Source of the DNA: Cryptomeria japonica
Taxonomy: Eukaryota; Streptophyta; Pinopsida; Cupressales; Cupressaceae
Reading direction: 5' to 3'
Length of the DNA stretch: 64,000 nt
NCBI RefSeq assembly: GCF_030272615.1
Contig: NC_081414.1
Location: forward strand, 656,532,292-656,596,291
Below the pieces are notes generated by a model, which saw only the letters and a program-made list of their open reading frames with translations, made no database searches and had not been told where the DNA came from. This document shows positions 48,674 to 61,415 of the stretch, piece by piece (position 1 is the first letter of the stretch; every line of letters starts with the position of its first letter). The translations under genes were made by a program, and so were the position numbers.

Positions 48674-50090
48674 CTTTGTAATAATAATTCTTCACTTTGG
48701 TTTTTAGAAACTCAATCTATTCTCTCTGTGAATTATCTTTCGCTTGTGTGACACTTAGATTAGGCAGTTTTAGTTTATATGCCCAATGCATCTACATACA
48801 GATTTACATTGATGAGTTTCTCATAAAATTGCCTCTTGTGAACCATAGATATACCTACTACAAGCATTAAATAAGAAATCACTATTTCAGTTTTGAATTC
48901 AGATATGGCAATGACTCGATGACCTATATCTCTCTGATGTTACTTCCTTTTGGCACCACCTACAAAACCCTTCTTTTATTATGGTACTTTACTCTCCTTT
49001 ATCGGGATATCCTTAGCCGATAACTTATCTTTTGTTGTATCGGTGTAAGTCAACCCGATACTCCCTTTGGGCTCAAAGAGATTAGCATTGTTTCCCTGAT
49101 GACTTTCTCCTTTGGTGGAACTCTTCCCATTGTATTCAGTTCATTCTGCTTAATCAACCAACTCTTCCATCGAGTATAGGGATAGCTTGGAATGAATTAT
49201 ACCCATAGGCAAAGCTTTCCTAATCAAGTATGTTCCATCAATACATGCTTTCCCGATGTCTTTTTTGGGCATCGGGGTAACTCAAAATAACACATCCCGA
49301 TCCCTTTGGTTATGTCGATGACCTTCTTTTCATTATAACCTTTGCCGATGGATTTCCTTCATTGCCTTTATCAGTATATGATACCCTCATCGAATTTTGG
49401 CCTTTTTTGTTCAAGTGTTCTTATTGGGATAACTTAACCCGATAATACAATTTTCAATTACTTGCATCTTTTACTTCTTCTTAGGAATACGAATATTAAT
49501 AATCTGCTTAATGGATTCAATATAAACTGAACAAAACCTCTAACATACATAGGAGTTCTTCCTTTTCTCATATGTTCCCTGAGATGCTTTTGAAATATAC
49601 ATTTTGCCAAGACCTTTCAAAGTGAAAGCTCATCCATGTCAACCATCACATAAAACCTAGTAGTAACTATTATTATGATAGAAAGTGTTCAATGTATAAA
49701 ATCAAAAGAAAAAATATAAGAGAATAGCATTTTTAAGAGCATAATTAATTTGAAAAATTATGTGCTATCAGATCTTATCAGAGTGCTTTGACATTGATCC
49801 AATATAGTTGTTTCTCTTGTGATCTGTCAATGACTGTTGTTCATGATGTTACTGTGTTGAATTTTCAATGGTTTTGGTTCGTTTTGCAATTTTTCTATGT
49901 TTAAGTATTTCAATTTGGTATATTATACTGAAGCATCATTTCATAACTAACATTTCAAGTTCTTTATAACTAGTTCTAAGAAGACTTCCGTACTTGCAAC
50001 ATCTTTTTGCTTAGTTTGTGAAGGTTATAGACCGAAGTATTCATAGACCGAAGTTTTTTAACTTAAGTATGGAATGTGAGTCTACAAAAA
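48674..50090. other. Non-coding sequence upstream of the unknown gene, with repeated ATCGG/CCGAT words
   Basis: No coding frame is visible. Between about 49005 and 49450 the words 'atcgg' and 'ccgat' (often 'cccgat') occur about ten times in both orientations, far more often than in the neighbouring AT-rich DNA. This may be the promoter or terminal region of the element that encoded the unknown protein. No LTR partner was found on the other side. Confidence 0.4.
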
Positions 50091-50099
50091 AGAATCAGT

Positions 50100-50600
50100 A
50101 AGGGCCCTTTCTATCCCTTGATACTTCTCTAACTTTCTAATCCTCCAAATGTACCAAATAATTTCACATGAAAGCAAATTCCAAAACTAATTCGTATCTT
50201 TTTTAAAGTCCTCTAATAAAACTAGATAGAACATCAAGTATGCTAATATGCCAAGGAAAAATAAACCCAAACAACTTCCAAACCTCCTTAGCTACAGAGC
50301 AGTCAAAGAAAATATGCTAACTGTCACTTTAACATTGCAAATGTTACCAAAAACATCATTATAATGTTTATATCTGATAGGTAACTTATCAAGTAGAAGC
50401 AACCATTTAAAAGCTTTCTTTTTAGGAGCAACAAGAGAGTTCCAAATATTCTTAAACATCTTGCCCCATTGAGAAGGGGATGAATTATAATACCACACAG
50501 TATTAACATGATTAATAATACTCTCATTATACATCAAAGAATTATATATAGAAATAGATTTAACATCACATCTTTTGGGTAACTACAAGGAGATCATACA
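50100..50600 (-). pseudogene. LINE ORF2 C-terminal zf-RVT domain fragment
   Basis: Minus-strand remains of the zinc-binding domain found after the reverse transcriptase in plant L1-like ORF2. At 50292-50537 it reads 'FKNIWNSLVAPKKKAFKWLL' with 'DKLPIRYKHYND' and a Cys-containing segment. The next frame gives 'DCSVAKEVWKLFGF' (about 50245-50290) and then 'LLSCEIIWYIWRIRK' (about 50140-50185), the usual end of the domain. Frameshifts and a stop break it. The reverse transcriptase domain is not found upstream (above 50600). It is not demonstrably part of the LINE at 5-20 kb. Confidence 0.75.
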
Positions 50601-50639
50601 ATTTTAAGCATTTTTCCCCTTGATTTTTGGTAAATTTGC

Positions 50640-52030
50640 AGTTTATAAATATGGACTGTGCCTGCCGTGGGATGAAATTGTTTACTCATTTTGCTAGGAA
50701 CTTGGGTTCTAATTATTTTTTCATTTTGTCCAATATCATGGCATTTACCTCAAGAGGACTTGAATCAAATAAATTGGGAAGGTGAAAAGGCCCTTTATTC
50801 AAATTAAAAACTTAGTTAGCAATTATATACTAGATATAAAATAAACACCACATGACAAGTACATAATGCAAGTGATTTACCTTGTGAAAAATTGAACTAG
50901 GAAAAAACTCTAATAAATAATCTATTATCATCAATATACTAGTAAGATCTCGTCTAGGAAGAAACTCTAGACACGTTATAAAATTCAAACGTGTCCTCAC
51001 TTCTCTAAGTAATTTTGTCTTACTTATAACATAGTGAATTACTAAAATTATGAGTTTATTTTATTCTCAAGGATCACTATGAACACCTTAAGGCACCCTC
51101 TCACTTATATAGAAGGTGATAATTTTAGTGATCAAAAGTAATAATAAAACTCAAAAATAAACAATACAAGCAAAAACACAAGACAACACATGCAGATTAC
51201 CTCACGGCGGAGATGCTTCAGAAATTAACCTAAGCCTAGACTACTGTCAGTCTTTTTTGGTCTGTAATCCGCATTCTCTTGTTTGCTAGTGTTTGGTTCA
51301 CTAGCTGTCTTTCTTTTGTTTATTGTCTTTTTGCTATGTTGTAATGTTTATCTTTTGATTTTATGACTGTACTGGGTTTCAGGTCCCCATCAAAACCTGT
51401 TTTCCCATATTCAAAAACACACGCAATTACCTTGGAAAAACCTCCAGATTGGAGGAAAAACCCAACATTAAGTTCAGATCAAAGTTTTCAATATAATGTT
51501 CAGATTACATGAGAAGATATTAGATATACTTATCTGATTGGTTACTAATCACAATCACTAACTAAAGTCTAATGTGAAGCCCTGTGTTTAGTGCCTAATT
51601 CTATGGATGCAAATATGATTGTTGAATGAGTTGTCCTCAATGAATCTACCTAATTTAGTCAAGTTGACTGCACTCAAAATAATTCCAATGCATAGTTGAT
51701 GGCACTTATAATCATCTCACTCCAACTATTTTCCTCCTTAAGTATTTTTATAAACATCATGATGAGAGAAGTTTTGTTGATACCATTTAGCATTTGCACT
51801 CAACATCTTAGGGAAAGAAAGAGGGAGGGAGGAAGAGTTGGTGGGAGAGGAAAGAGAATTTATGTTGAACATCTAATGACTGAACATGCATCTCAAAAGA
51901 ATTTGTGACCACTAGCTACACTAAATACGTTCTATATTAAGTTTAATATTTTAAGATGAAAAAGAAGAGTTAAATGGTTTTGGTTTGATTTGCAATTTTT
52001 CCATAGCCTGATTTTTTTCCTGTGAAGAAA
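50640..52030. other. Spacer with a possible LINE 3' untranslated remnant
   Basis: No coding frame with family signature. The stretch 51280-51400 (plus), ending 'ccccatcaaaacctgttt', has the style of plant L1-like 3' untranslated regions, but there is no coding part before it. The call is weak. Confidence 0.35.
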
Positions 52031-52034
52031 GACC

Positions 52035-55000
52035 ATGTCAGATAATATTAGTGAAGAACAAAATAAGGAGACAATTTCTAGATTGTGGTCTAACTTGAAA
52101 AGAAAAGGTGATGGAAAATGTTATTGTCCCTACAAAATTTGTAAGGGCTTAAAGACTAGAAGACTTCTAATCAAAACAACTAAGAAACATTGTAGGCAAC
52201 ATAGTCACATTGAAGGGGGACATGATTATCGTCTATTGGTAAGTTGTTCATTATATCATTTTAACAATTTATATACATAAGAAATCACTTGATGATGAGA
52301 TCATGATCATGGTTTATTTATGTTGATCATTTTTATATAGGTCAAGCACCCCAGGGCACATGATATGGACCAACACAACTCAGAGAATATGGTTATCAAA
52401 GTGGAGGAACATGGAGGTGTGAATATTGAAGCTGAAGATAATGATCCCATGGAAGATGACGACCATGCACCAGAAAACACAATTGAAGATGGTACAAATA
52501 CATTGATCCATGACACATTTAGTACTGGTACATGTGATCATGATGGTCAAGATGACCTTAATGTTGTTCATGATTTACCTCTACTCAAGAAGGCATATGA
52601 GGTCCTTTATGAAGGCTCCCAAACAACTCTTTTGTCCATTGTATTGTTGTTGGTAAACTTGAAGGTTAGGAATGGTTTATCCAACATAACAATCTCATGT
52701 ATGTTAAGGTATGTCATATATGTCATTATAGTTAATAAATGGTGAATCATGTACCATTAATATTACTTATATTAATAAATTCTATTTTTCACTTTAGATT
52801 GATAGGTGAGTTTTTTTAACTACCATCAAATATTATACCTTACTCATATTGAGAATTATCTTCCATTATGAAAGATATTGGAATGGAGTATCAAGCAATA
52901 GATGCTTGTCCCAATGATCATATTATATATCATTAACAACATTAATTCATAACAGAATGCCCTGAATGTCATATTAGTAGATATCGAACAGATCAAATAA
53001 ACAAAAAAGGGGTCTTGCAAGGTTCTTCATTATAGTCTCATTATTCCATGTATACAATGATTATTCAGGTGCACTAGCTTCGCACAATTTATGGATTACC
53101 ATACATGCAATAAAAGTTGAGATATCATTATTCGAATGCTTGTGGATGGTTCAACATTTATGGACATACAGGAAAAGTGGGGACACTTTAAAGAAGAACC
53201 TTGTAATCTCGGGCTTTCATTGGCAGTAGATGGTGTCAATCCATTTGGAGAGATGAGATCTGCTTACTCAGTGTGACCTATTTTTGTTATAAACAATAAC
53301 ATTCCTCCATGGATGTCAATAAAGAGGGAGCACATAATGTTGGCAATGATTGTTCCAAGTATTTTCTCATTTAATAGTCATCTACATTTAATTATAAATA
53401 TTGTAGGAAAATGGTCATAATAATTAGATAATGTTTTTGTTCATTACACTAGGTAAGTACCAAGTTAAAGATATGAATTTATATATTGAACCTCTTATTG
53501 ACAAGTTGTTGGAGTTATGGAATGGTGTCACCATGTATGATGTCTCTAGACCAATAGGACAAAGACAATTTCAATTCCATGCAATGCTTGTATGGACAAT
53601 ACACGATGCCCTAGGGCTAACACATATTTGTGGTATGTTATAGTGTTCAAGTTGCACATGATAATTATAATTATAAAAATTTACATATTTAATCGAATTA
53701 TACATTATCTTCTAGGTCTTCAAACAAAGGGAAAATTTGCATGTCCAGTATGTGGTCCAAAGATGAAATCTCGTCATTCAATTTTTTTAAGAAAGCAGGT
53801 GTTTGATGAGTATGGGCACTTCCTCCACCAAAATCAGAAGTATCAGAATACTCAAAAACATCTTTCCAATGGGAAAGAAGAGACTACATCAAAGCCACGA
53901 AGAATGAAACCTCACCTATGGAAATTGGAATATAATAGAATTGACCGTCGAGGTAATGCCATTCCATCTAATGGTTTATGTTTGGAATTTGTATTTTTCT
54001 ATTGTGTTTTGTTTACTGGTGATGTAATTGATGATTGTGAAGGTCGTCAAGGCATGGATGACCACCTTCCAAGGGGATTAAAAATTTATGATAGACAATT
54101 TAGTAGGTTGCCTTACTATGAGAAGCTACAAATTATGCATTTGGTTGATACTATGCATATTGGAAAGAATATAAAAAAGACATTATAGAAAATATTTGAT
54201 GGAAGGCGTGACAAAGAAAAAAATGTCAAAATTTGTAGTGACATTTAGGAATCCAATCATGCAATGAAAAAATTCATTCAATCAAATAGCAGTGGAGACT
54301 AGATTAATATAAGTGCCCTTCCTTGGTTATTAACAGAGTAGAAAAGCAATGCTATAAAGGAAGTCATATGAAAAATTCGATTTCCCACAGAATTTGATGC
54401 AAACATAAATAATCTCATATCAAAGAAAAGTGAATCTGGGTCAGGGATGAAAACACATGATTGGCATACGTTCATTAAGGTAATTCATATTCTTGTGTAT
54501 TTACTATATATTTGTATACTGCACATGTACTTTTCATTGTATTAAGTTAGAAAATAATGAAAAGATCATTTTATAATTGTCGCAGTACATTCTACCTCTA
54601 TCTCTCCCAGACCACTTCGACAATAATTTAAAGCAAGTCATATATGATCTTGGAAAATACATGAGGTAAGTAGTGATGTTGGTTCAATTTTTTATATAGA
54701 TATTATATTTGTGATTTGTTTTACTTGTTATGTAATATATTGTCTATTATTTTGTAAAGTCTCATTTATATATTTTTACGTCTTGAATCTCTTGCAGGTG
54801 GTTATCCTCTAGAGAAATCCATAAAGAAGATATAAAATATTGGAAGAGAAAAATTCCTCATCTAATGTGTGAAATGCAAAAGTGTCCACCTTTAACATTT
54901 TTCAATGCACAAGAACATTATCTCATACACCAAGTTGAGGAGATTGAATTGTGTGGACCTGTACACACTAGGTCAATGTGGATGGTTGAGAGGTACTTGA

Positions 55001-55960
55001 AAGTTTTTGAGGGCTTTGGTTCAACAAAGAGCACATCCTGAGGGTTCTATGGTGGAGGGGTATAAAATATACCAGACTATGGTGTACATTACTAAATATC
55101 TTCCTAAGTTTGTAGCAAAAATCCACATAGATTGCATTTGGGATCCCAACCCCATTAACAAATTCAAAGGGGACTACTTGATGGGGAAAGGTAGATTGAG
55201 GAAAGTGAGAGGTAATTATAAGATGCTATTGTATCTAACTAAATCTTAATCTTCAAAATAACTCGGTTGTAAGTCATCTATTTATTTTTTGTACAGTTGG
55301 TCGAGAGTGGGATGCACTACATTTGTATATTGCAAACAATCTTGATTGGATGATGGTATGGATTGAACAATGTCAACATTCTGGTCACACATGGTTTAAG
55401 ATATTTATAGGTACGTATAAATTTATTAATCACCCATATGTTTATCAACTCATGATGCATTAATTTTACATGTTTGAGATATTGTAGGTCAAACACTACA
55501 AGGCTATGTACTTCAATGGTCATAAATTTCACATCAAAAAGTTGGATGACATGAAGAAAATTTGTGATTGTGGGATAACTGTAGTCTTTGAGGTGACCAA
55601 TATTTCATCTAGAAATGACATACATCCTCAAGAGTCTCAAAATTGATACTATGACATTTTGGATGATATACTTGAATGTGACTTTAATTCCTTCAAATTA
55701 GTTATGTTCGTCATCAAATGGTATAGGCTATGACAAAATAAAAATGATCCTGATAGAACTATTATTGAACATGATGATGGATTTACAATGGTTAATACAA
55801 GGTCATTTGAGCCAGTTGGGGATGAGCCCTATGTTCTTCCAAGCCAATGTGAGTAGGTATTTTACTAAGATGTTCCACAAAAATCAAGTTGGTCATTTGT
55901 TGTTAGACAAGATCCAAGAGGAAGGCCAATAAAGTATAATTTGATTGAAGAAGAAGATAC
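52035..55960 (+). pseudogene. CACTA (En/Spm) transposase, TNP2-like, multi-exon, decayed
   Basis: TNP2-type transposases move CACTA DNA transposons by cut and paste. The N-terminal Cys/His segment (52035-52240) has 'CYCPYKICKGLKTRR' and 'HCRQHSHIEGGHDYR'. Next come an acidic exon and 'LPLLKKAYEVLYEGS' (52341-52700), then 'YQAIDACPNDHIIYH' near 52890, 'LSLAVDGVNPFGEM' near 53220, 'GKFACPVCGPKMKSRHS' near 53740, 'YYEKLQIMHLVDTMHIGKNI' near 54115, a DUF4218 segment ('LCGPVHTRSMW', 'HPEGSMVEGY', 54800-55080) and a DUF4216 segment ('YYDILDDILE', 'DDGFTMVNTRSFEP', 'DPRGRPIKYN', 55640-55945). Canonical introns are visible, for example 52240-52340, 53633-53715, 54480-54585, 54665-54798 and 55409-55488. 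Many stops and frameshifts make it inactive. I could not find CACTA termini, so element borders are open. Confidence 0.87.
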
Positions 55961-56050
55961 CTAAGAAGTAGATGATGATGTAGATGATGATCACGATCGA
56001 TAATTAGTTGATGATGCTCCTAACGAAAAAATGTTCACGAAGAAGAATAA

Positions 56051-56440
<390 letters not shown>

Positions 56441-57100
56441 CATGAATAAATGTATGATGTATGTGATAAGTATATTATCTATTTAATATTGATTTCTTGA
56501 TAGAAATTTATTTGACTTATATGGTTACATAATTAATTCATTATGTGGACTATTTATTAGCTATGTGATAGATGGTGATTTATGATATATATTTGATGGA
56601 TTACATGTTTATGATGATACATATGAGATGCTTATGATGCATATGATACATATGTATTTATCATTTATCAAATTGCAAATGTAATGCTTATGATGCTCAA
56701 TTGTTGGTGCTGATTTCATATGTATATTTTGTGTGATGCTGCCACCCTTGGTGGAAATAGGTAATTGATTACAGACATCAGCAACCCTTTACTTGAGGAT
56801 CCTGCATAGTCTACATAAAGTAAAGGTAAGGAATAAACAAATATACAATGATTATGATGACTGCATATTGTTCATGTTGTGTACTATGTAATATTTAGTA
56901 TATGTATCATGTAATTTTTAGCTAACATAAGATAATTGAATTACATATGCAGGAACCTGAACCCTTTTCACGAGGATCCTGCACAGTCTCATGGATCAAT
57001 GGGTATAAGTCAATACACCCTATAGAAACAGTTTATTTTTAAAAAAATACTAGGAAAACAAACTTCCTTAGTTTTTCACACCTCGACATTAGCAGTAAAT
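56441..57100. other. Spacer between transposase and SET-domain pseudogene
   Basis: AT-rich, with repeated 'tgatgcatatgat' words near 56625-56650. The phrase 'gaggatcctgca.agtct' occurs at about 56796 and 56971, preceded by 'aaccctttt' or similar, so a short segment is duplicated. It could contain an upstream exon of the following gene. Confidence 0.4.
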
Positions 57101-58750
57101 CTAATACAGTTATCAACACTTGAGGCCCTAGTTGGACTTATTCAAATTTTAATCTCAACATCAACTTTAGGGTTGACTTCTTCATCAACATTACCCTCAT
57201 TTATAAAATATCTCTCTCATTACCAACTAACTCTCTCATTTTATGGAGTACATCTATCAGAAAATAGGTATTTGTCAGATGTGTCTTCCTCGAGTGAGGG
57301 AAATGCAAGAATAGAAGATGAAAGTGAGACAAGAAGTAGATTTAAAATAGGGAGATAAACTAGAGGTCAAAATATTAGAAGAAAATTCAATAAACACATG
57401 GAATTTTTCCTTGCTCAAGGGGGGTCATGTTCTTACGATGATGAGACAAAAGGAAACATTGAGGTGCCCTTGAGGTACAAAAATCTATAGAAACAATGGG
57501 TATCCAAGGAACTTCCTCCAATTAACATTGATTTTGGTGTTAACGATAGGATATATTGCATAACACCTTCATAATTACATGGTTTGGGCCTATTTTCCAT
57601 GGACGACATAAAGGTCTATTACAACAAAGTTGCTGAATTGATGGAGTTTGTCAGACCTTGTTACAATTACAAAAGTTGGATGCAAATTGTTTGATATAAA
57701 AAAAGTATGCGTAGGTATACACTATCAACAAATTATATACAACAGAAAGATAATGATCAAAGTAAACAAGTTCTTGATACATTGATGGAAGGCCAAAAGC
57801 AACAGGGAATGTTGTAGGTTTTCTAAATATTACATGACCTGGGTCAACTAATAAGAAACCTAATTGCATATTTGAGGCGCATGAGGGAAATCATGTATTC
57901 GTATGTGTGATAAAATTAATAACTACAGGGGAAGAGCTACTAATCAATTATAATTTGAATCGTATAGATACAAACAAAGTTACTATCATGGGGGTGCTAT
58001 GTACTATATACCATTTAATCTAACCTCCATCTAATGACTCCAATATACCATTTTATTATTAAGTTTTTTTCTAAGTCTATTGGTTTAATTTTGCTAATAT
58101 TTTTTATATTTTTTCTTTGTCACATGGTGAGATGGATCCATCACATAGCACAGACAAGGATGTAGGTCTTGACACTTCTACTGAGCAGGTAAACCTCATT
58201 GTAATTGTACAAATTAGATAGAAGCAAACTGTTATATTATTATGTTCTTTTCTTGAGTGTTTTGGAGTAATTTTGATAGTATTAATAATATTCTTGTCAT
58301 AGACGGATGTTCAGGGAAAGGGAAAGGGACCTGCAGTACCTGAGCACCTCAAAGGGATGTGGACTCAATAGTATTATGTGATGATGACATCGGATTTACC
58401 ACAAACCCTATAGAAATGATGAAACAGTCTATTAGAAAAATTAATAGAGAGATTCTTTCTTTGGCATCCATGAGCCCTCAGACCGATAAAATAAAAGGCA
58501 TGGTGCAACAATTGATGTTGACAACACATAACTTGCAAGTAAGGATTAATGAAAGCTTTAATTATAGCAAAAGTTCAATAATGGTTTCTATTTTATTCTC
58601 TTTTATGTCATTAACTAAAATATGTACATGTTGTTTTTACAGGATTTTATGCGCCCTCATCAACCTAGTGGCCATGATCAGGGTATTGTAGGTAGTTCAG
58701 GTGATGACCATTTTTTATACATTAAAACTAATCCTCCTTTGGACTTGTGA
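57100..58750 (+). pseudogene. SET-domain (lysine methyltransferase-like) protein, decayed
   Basis: SET domains transfer methyl groups from S-adenosylmethionine to lysines, often of histones. After a poorly conserved N-terminal part, the frame gives 'HGLGLFSMDDIKVYYNK' (about 57578-57630) and 'CYNYKSWMQIV' with 'MRRYTLSTNYIQ' (57657-57750). After a one-base shift come 'YIDGRPKATGNVVGFLN' (57779-57829), 'KKPNCIFEAHEG' and 'VFVCVIKLITTGEELLINYN' (to about 57955). This is the order of SET motifs: G-x-G-x-F, Y-x-D-G, the N-C pair and G-E-E-L-x-x-x-Y. The usual Asp before Tyr is Asn. TGA stops lie at 57692-57694 and 57835-57837, both fitting Arg (CGA) codons. Possible later exons (58128-58188, 58303-58537, 58643-58750) have canonical splice junctions and a coiled-coil-like part. 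Same strand as the CACTA transposase and about 1.1 kb after it. Confidence 0.72.
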
Positions 58751-59383
58751 ACTTGCTTTTTTAATGCTAGTGTTATTGATCATATATTTATTATGTAGTT
58801 GATGCAAAGAGATCTAGCTGATGCTCTTCATGACTGATCATTCATACATCAGGGAAACAAATCCCCTTACACATCCCTTAACTTGTTCTCAACAAACCCC
58901 CAACACATCCTTTTTCTAGATCCTTGACTTGGATTAACCTCTCACTTCATCATTTATCATTTTTGAGAGCTTCATACTGTGATTTATTCTTCACTACCAA
59001 CTCACCTCTCACTATATGATACTCTCTCATTTTAAAGCTCATCATATTCTACTTGAGCTCACATTCTACTTGAGCTCAACTTCTAACTAGACAAATTACA
59101 TGTTCAAGCAACTCCATGTTAGCCTTAACATTGTGAGAATACCAAGTATTTCAACCATCATACCTTAACATATACTTACCCCTGTCCTCCAAGAGAGTTA
59201 TTTCATTGTCCTCATCTCATTAATGTCTTCTCCAACTACCCAAGAACTTATAATCTGCATTTACTCATAGAATCCTTACAAATTTTAAAACTGCAAAATA
59301 AGGAACCCAAACTACCATTCATTGTGACTATCATGATCAAACAAGTAGATTGAAAATTTCTTGTCTTATCAATTTCCATCATA
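58751..59383. other. Spacer, nothing recognised
   Basis: AT-rich; contains the short direct repeat 'attctacttgagctca' twice near 59048-59083. The expected CACTA end (TGTAGTG-type) was not found here. Confidence 0.4.
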
Positions 59384-59388
59384 CTGGG

Positions 59389-60662
59389 TGTAAAGCGGAA
59401 AAATCGAACCCTAGTCGTTCTCCCCTCCCCAACTCCGAGGAGAGAGCAGGGAGGTCACTAGGGTTGATGGTTTTCACTTAAGAGAGACTTTACATTCAAA
59501 AGAGGGGTTGAAACCCACAAGATCCAATCCCACACAATGCAGGATTGGATTCTAAATGAGTTTCAAGGGTTAAGACATCAAGGATACCCTCTTTTGTAAA
59601 GAAATGTAGATAGAATGATTGAACTAGGAATGTATGTAGAAGCAAGAAAGATTCGCTTATAAACAGAGATAGGGATATGGGATGAAATTGCGGACCTAGA
59701 ATTAGCAGTAAAATGTTGAGAGGGTGCTGTTTTGCAAATTTGAGCGAAAGTTGACGGGACGATGGCGCCCGGCGTGCACACGGTCCTCCAAAAAATCCGC
59801 GAAATGAAGGGGGATCTGTTCGTCTCTGCACAAGGATTCCAGATCTTCAATTACAGCCGCGTACCTGCAACCTACACACAGAAAAGAGAGGACGATTGGG
59901 GGGTTAGGGATGAGGGGTTTGCCTTTAGGTCAAACCCCGGTTTTGGAATTAACCAAGAAATCAGAATGCTGTAAATGTAAATGTTTGTAATGTAAACAAG
60001 TACTGATACCCTGTTGTAAGAATGTTTGTATTCTTACATGCGAAGGTGTAATGTATGTAGTATGTTGTATGTTGTATGTGATCTCCTCTTCAATGGTTGA
60101 ATCCTTATCTTGAATGCAACACTTAGCCTTGAATGGAGACTTAGAATGCTCAATTGCTTGAAGGAATGCTTGAATGCTTGAATGTTTGAATGTTTGAATA
60201 TTGCTTTTGCGTCTTGCTCTTACTTATTTCCTTCCTCTTTCTTGCCTCCTCAAATGGGAGGGGAAATGTAGTTTATATAATTGTCAATTAGGGTTGATAG
60301 ACTGATTTTTCCGACCTTAGGCCAACCAGGAAACATTATTTCCCGAATTGCAAACTTAAAGACCCGATGCCCAAAAGAGACCGGGCCCAAAATAGGGCCA
60401 GGGACTAGGGCGCTGGGCGCCATGGTCCTGGGGGACCAGGGCGCTGGGCGCCCTAGTCCAGAAGGACCAGGGCACTGGGCACCATGGTCCCACCTCCCAG
60501 GACAGCAGGGTGCAAGGAGGGATCATGCCAAGGTGCAGAAAAATGCAGTTTTTGGTGTTACAAGTAGGTTTCGAGGTCTCCATTCAAGTTCAACATTGCG
60601 CCACCATCATGAAGACCCAAATGCAGTTGAAATTGCAAGTGTCACAATTTTAGGACGCTACA
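59389..60662 (-). repeat. 3' LTR of the gag-only element
   Basis: 1,274 bp with TG...CA ends (plus strand 'tgtaaagcggaaaaatcg' to 'ggacgctaca'). It includes octamer repeats of 'cttgaatg' and 'tttgaatg' near 60168-60200, 'gtatgttgtat' repeats near 60058-60080, and a G+C-rich 31-bp repeat at 60402-60491. The opposite LTR is outside the window, so the ends rest on the TG/CA pair and the adjacent polypurine tract. Confidence 0.75.
60402..60491. repeat. Tandem 31-bp G+C-rich hairpin units
   Basis: Three units start at 60402, 60433 and 60464 ('ggactaggg', 'ggaccaggg', 'ggaccaggg'). Each is an imperfect palindrome: arms of about 12 bases, such as 'ggaccagggcgc' and 'gcgccctagtcc', around a 'tgg' loop. 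The middle unit has one mismatch in the arms. Confidence 0.85.
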
Positions 60663-60679
60663 TTTAGCCCCCACTTGAG
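60663..60679 (-). promoter_or_regulatory. Polypurine tract of the gag-only element
   Basis: On the minus strand 'ctcaagtgggggctaaa' directly precedes the LTR start 'tgtagcgtcc'. It is the likely primer for plus-strand DNA. Confidence 0.75.
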
Positions 60680-61415
60680 CGGGAGTATAAGCGTACGCTT
60701 ATACTTCCGGTAAAGTACAAGGAAACAACATTGAAAAACTTTCACCATGTCAAGGAGGCAAGATACACCAAGCCCCCAGTGGACTAAGGATCTTACGAAT
60801 TCAATTGACAAAGTAAAAGGGAAGATCACGAGGGAGAACCATGACTGTCAGTAGTAAGGTTCCCTCACTATGAGTCATGCAAGAAAGATATCAAAAATTT
60901 TCAAGGCAAAGCTAAATTTGTCAAGAAATTTTCAAGTATCTTGAAAAGATATGAACGTAATGTATGCCCCCCTACGTTAAAGCGATCGCACACGCCTCAT
61001 CGGGGGTGATTTCTTTAAGGTAGTGATACATATAAAAATGAGAAGGGAAAAGAGCACGTTATCACAAGGATTTAGCCCCCAAGTGTGAGATAAGCCCAAG
61101 GATAATAGAAACAAAACACAAAGAACGAGGTGACTTCGCTTTCCTCGGGGTCAATATGTTGTATGATAATTCATGTATATCATATGTATGTATGCATAAT
61201 TGTTCTTCATTCCCCAATCAAGGAAGGTCACCTAGAAGAAGGGAACACATGTGTCTTTTGAGTCAACATGAGAGAGACCAAAAGAGATCTCAATGCTTTG
61301 CATCATCCTCAAGTAGACAACACTAAGGACAACAAATAGAAGAATGAGAATAACACATAGAAGAAGTAACAAAAGAGATCAAGAGAGGAGGAGAGAGTCT
61401 ACTATGCTAATGAAA
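60680..61415 (-). other. 3' non-coding region of the gag-only element
   Basis: About 740 bases between the end of the gag frame and the polypurine tract. It contains the perfect palindrome 'taagcgtacgctta' near 60686-60700. No pol motif was found in any frame. Confidence 0.6.

Noticed and set aside
59496-59850. Overlapping frames of 90 and 111 codons on the minus strand
   Set aside because: They lie wholly inside the 3' LTR of the gag-only element and have no family signature.
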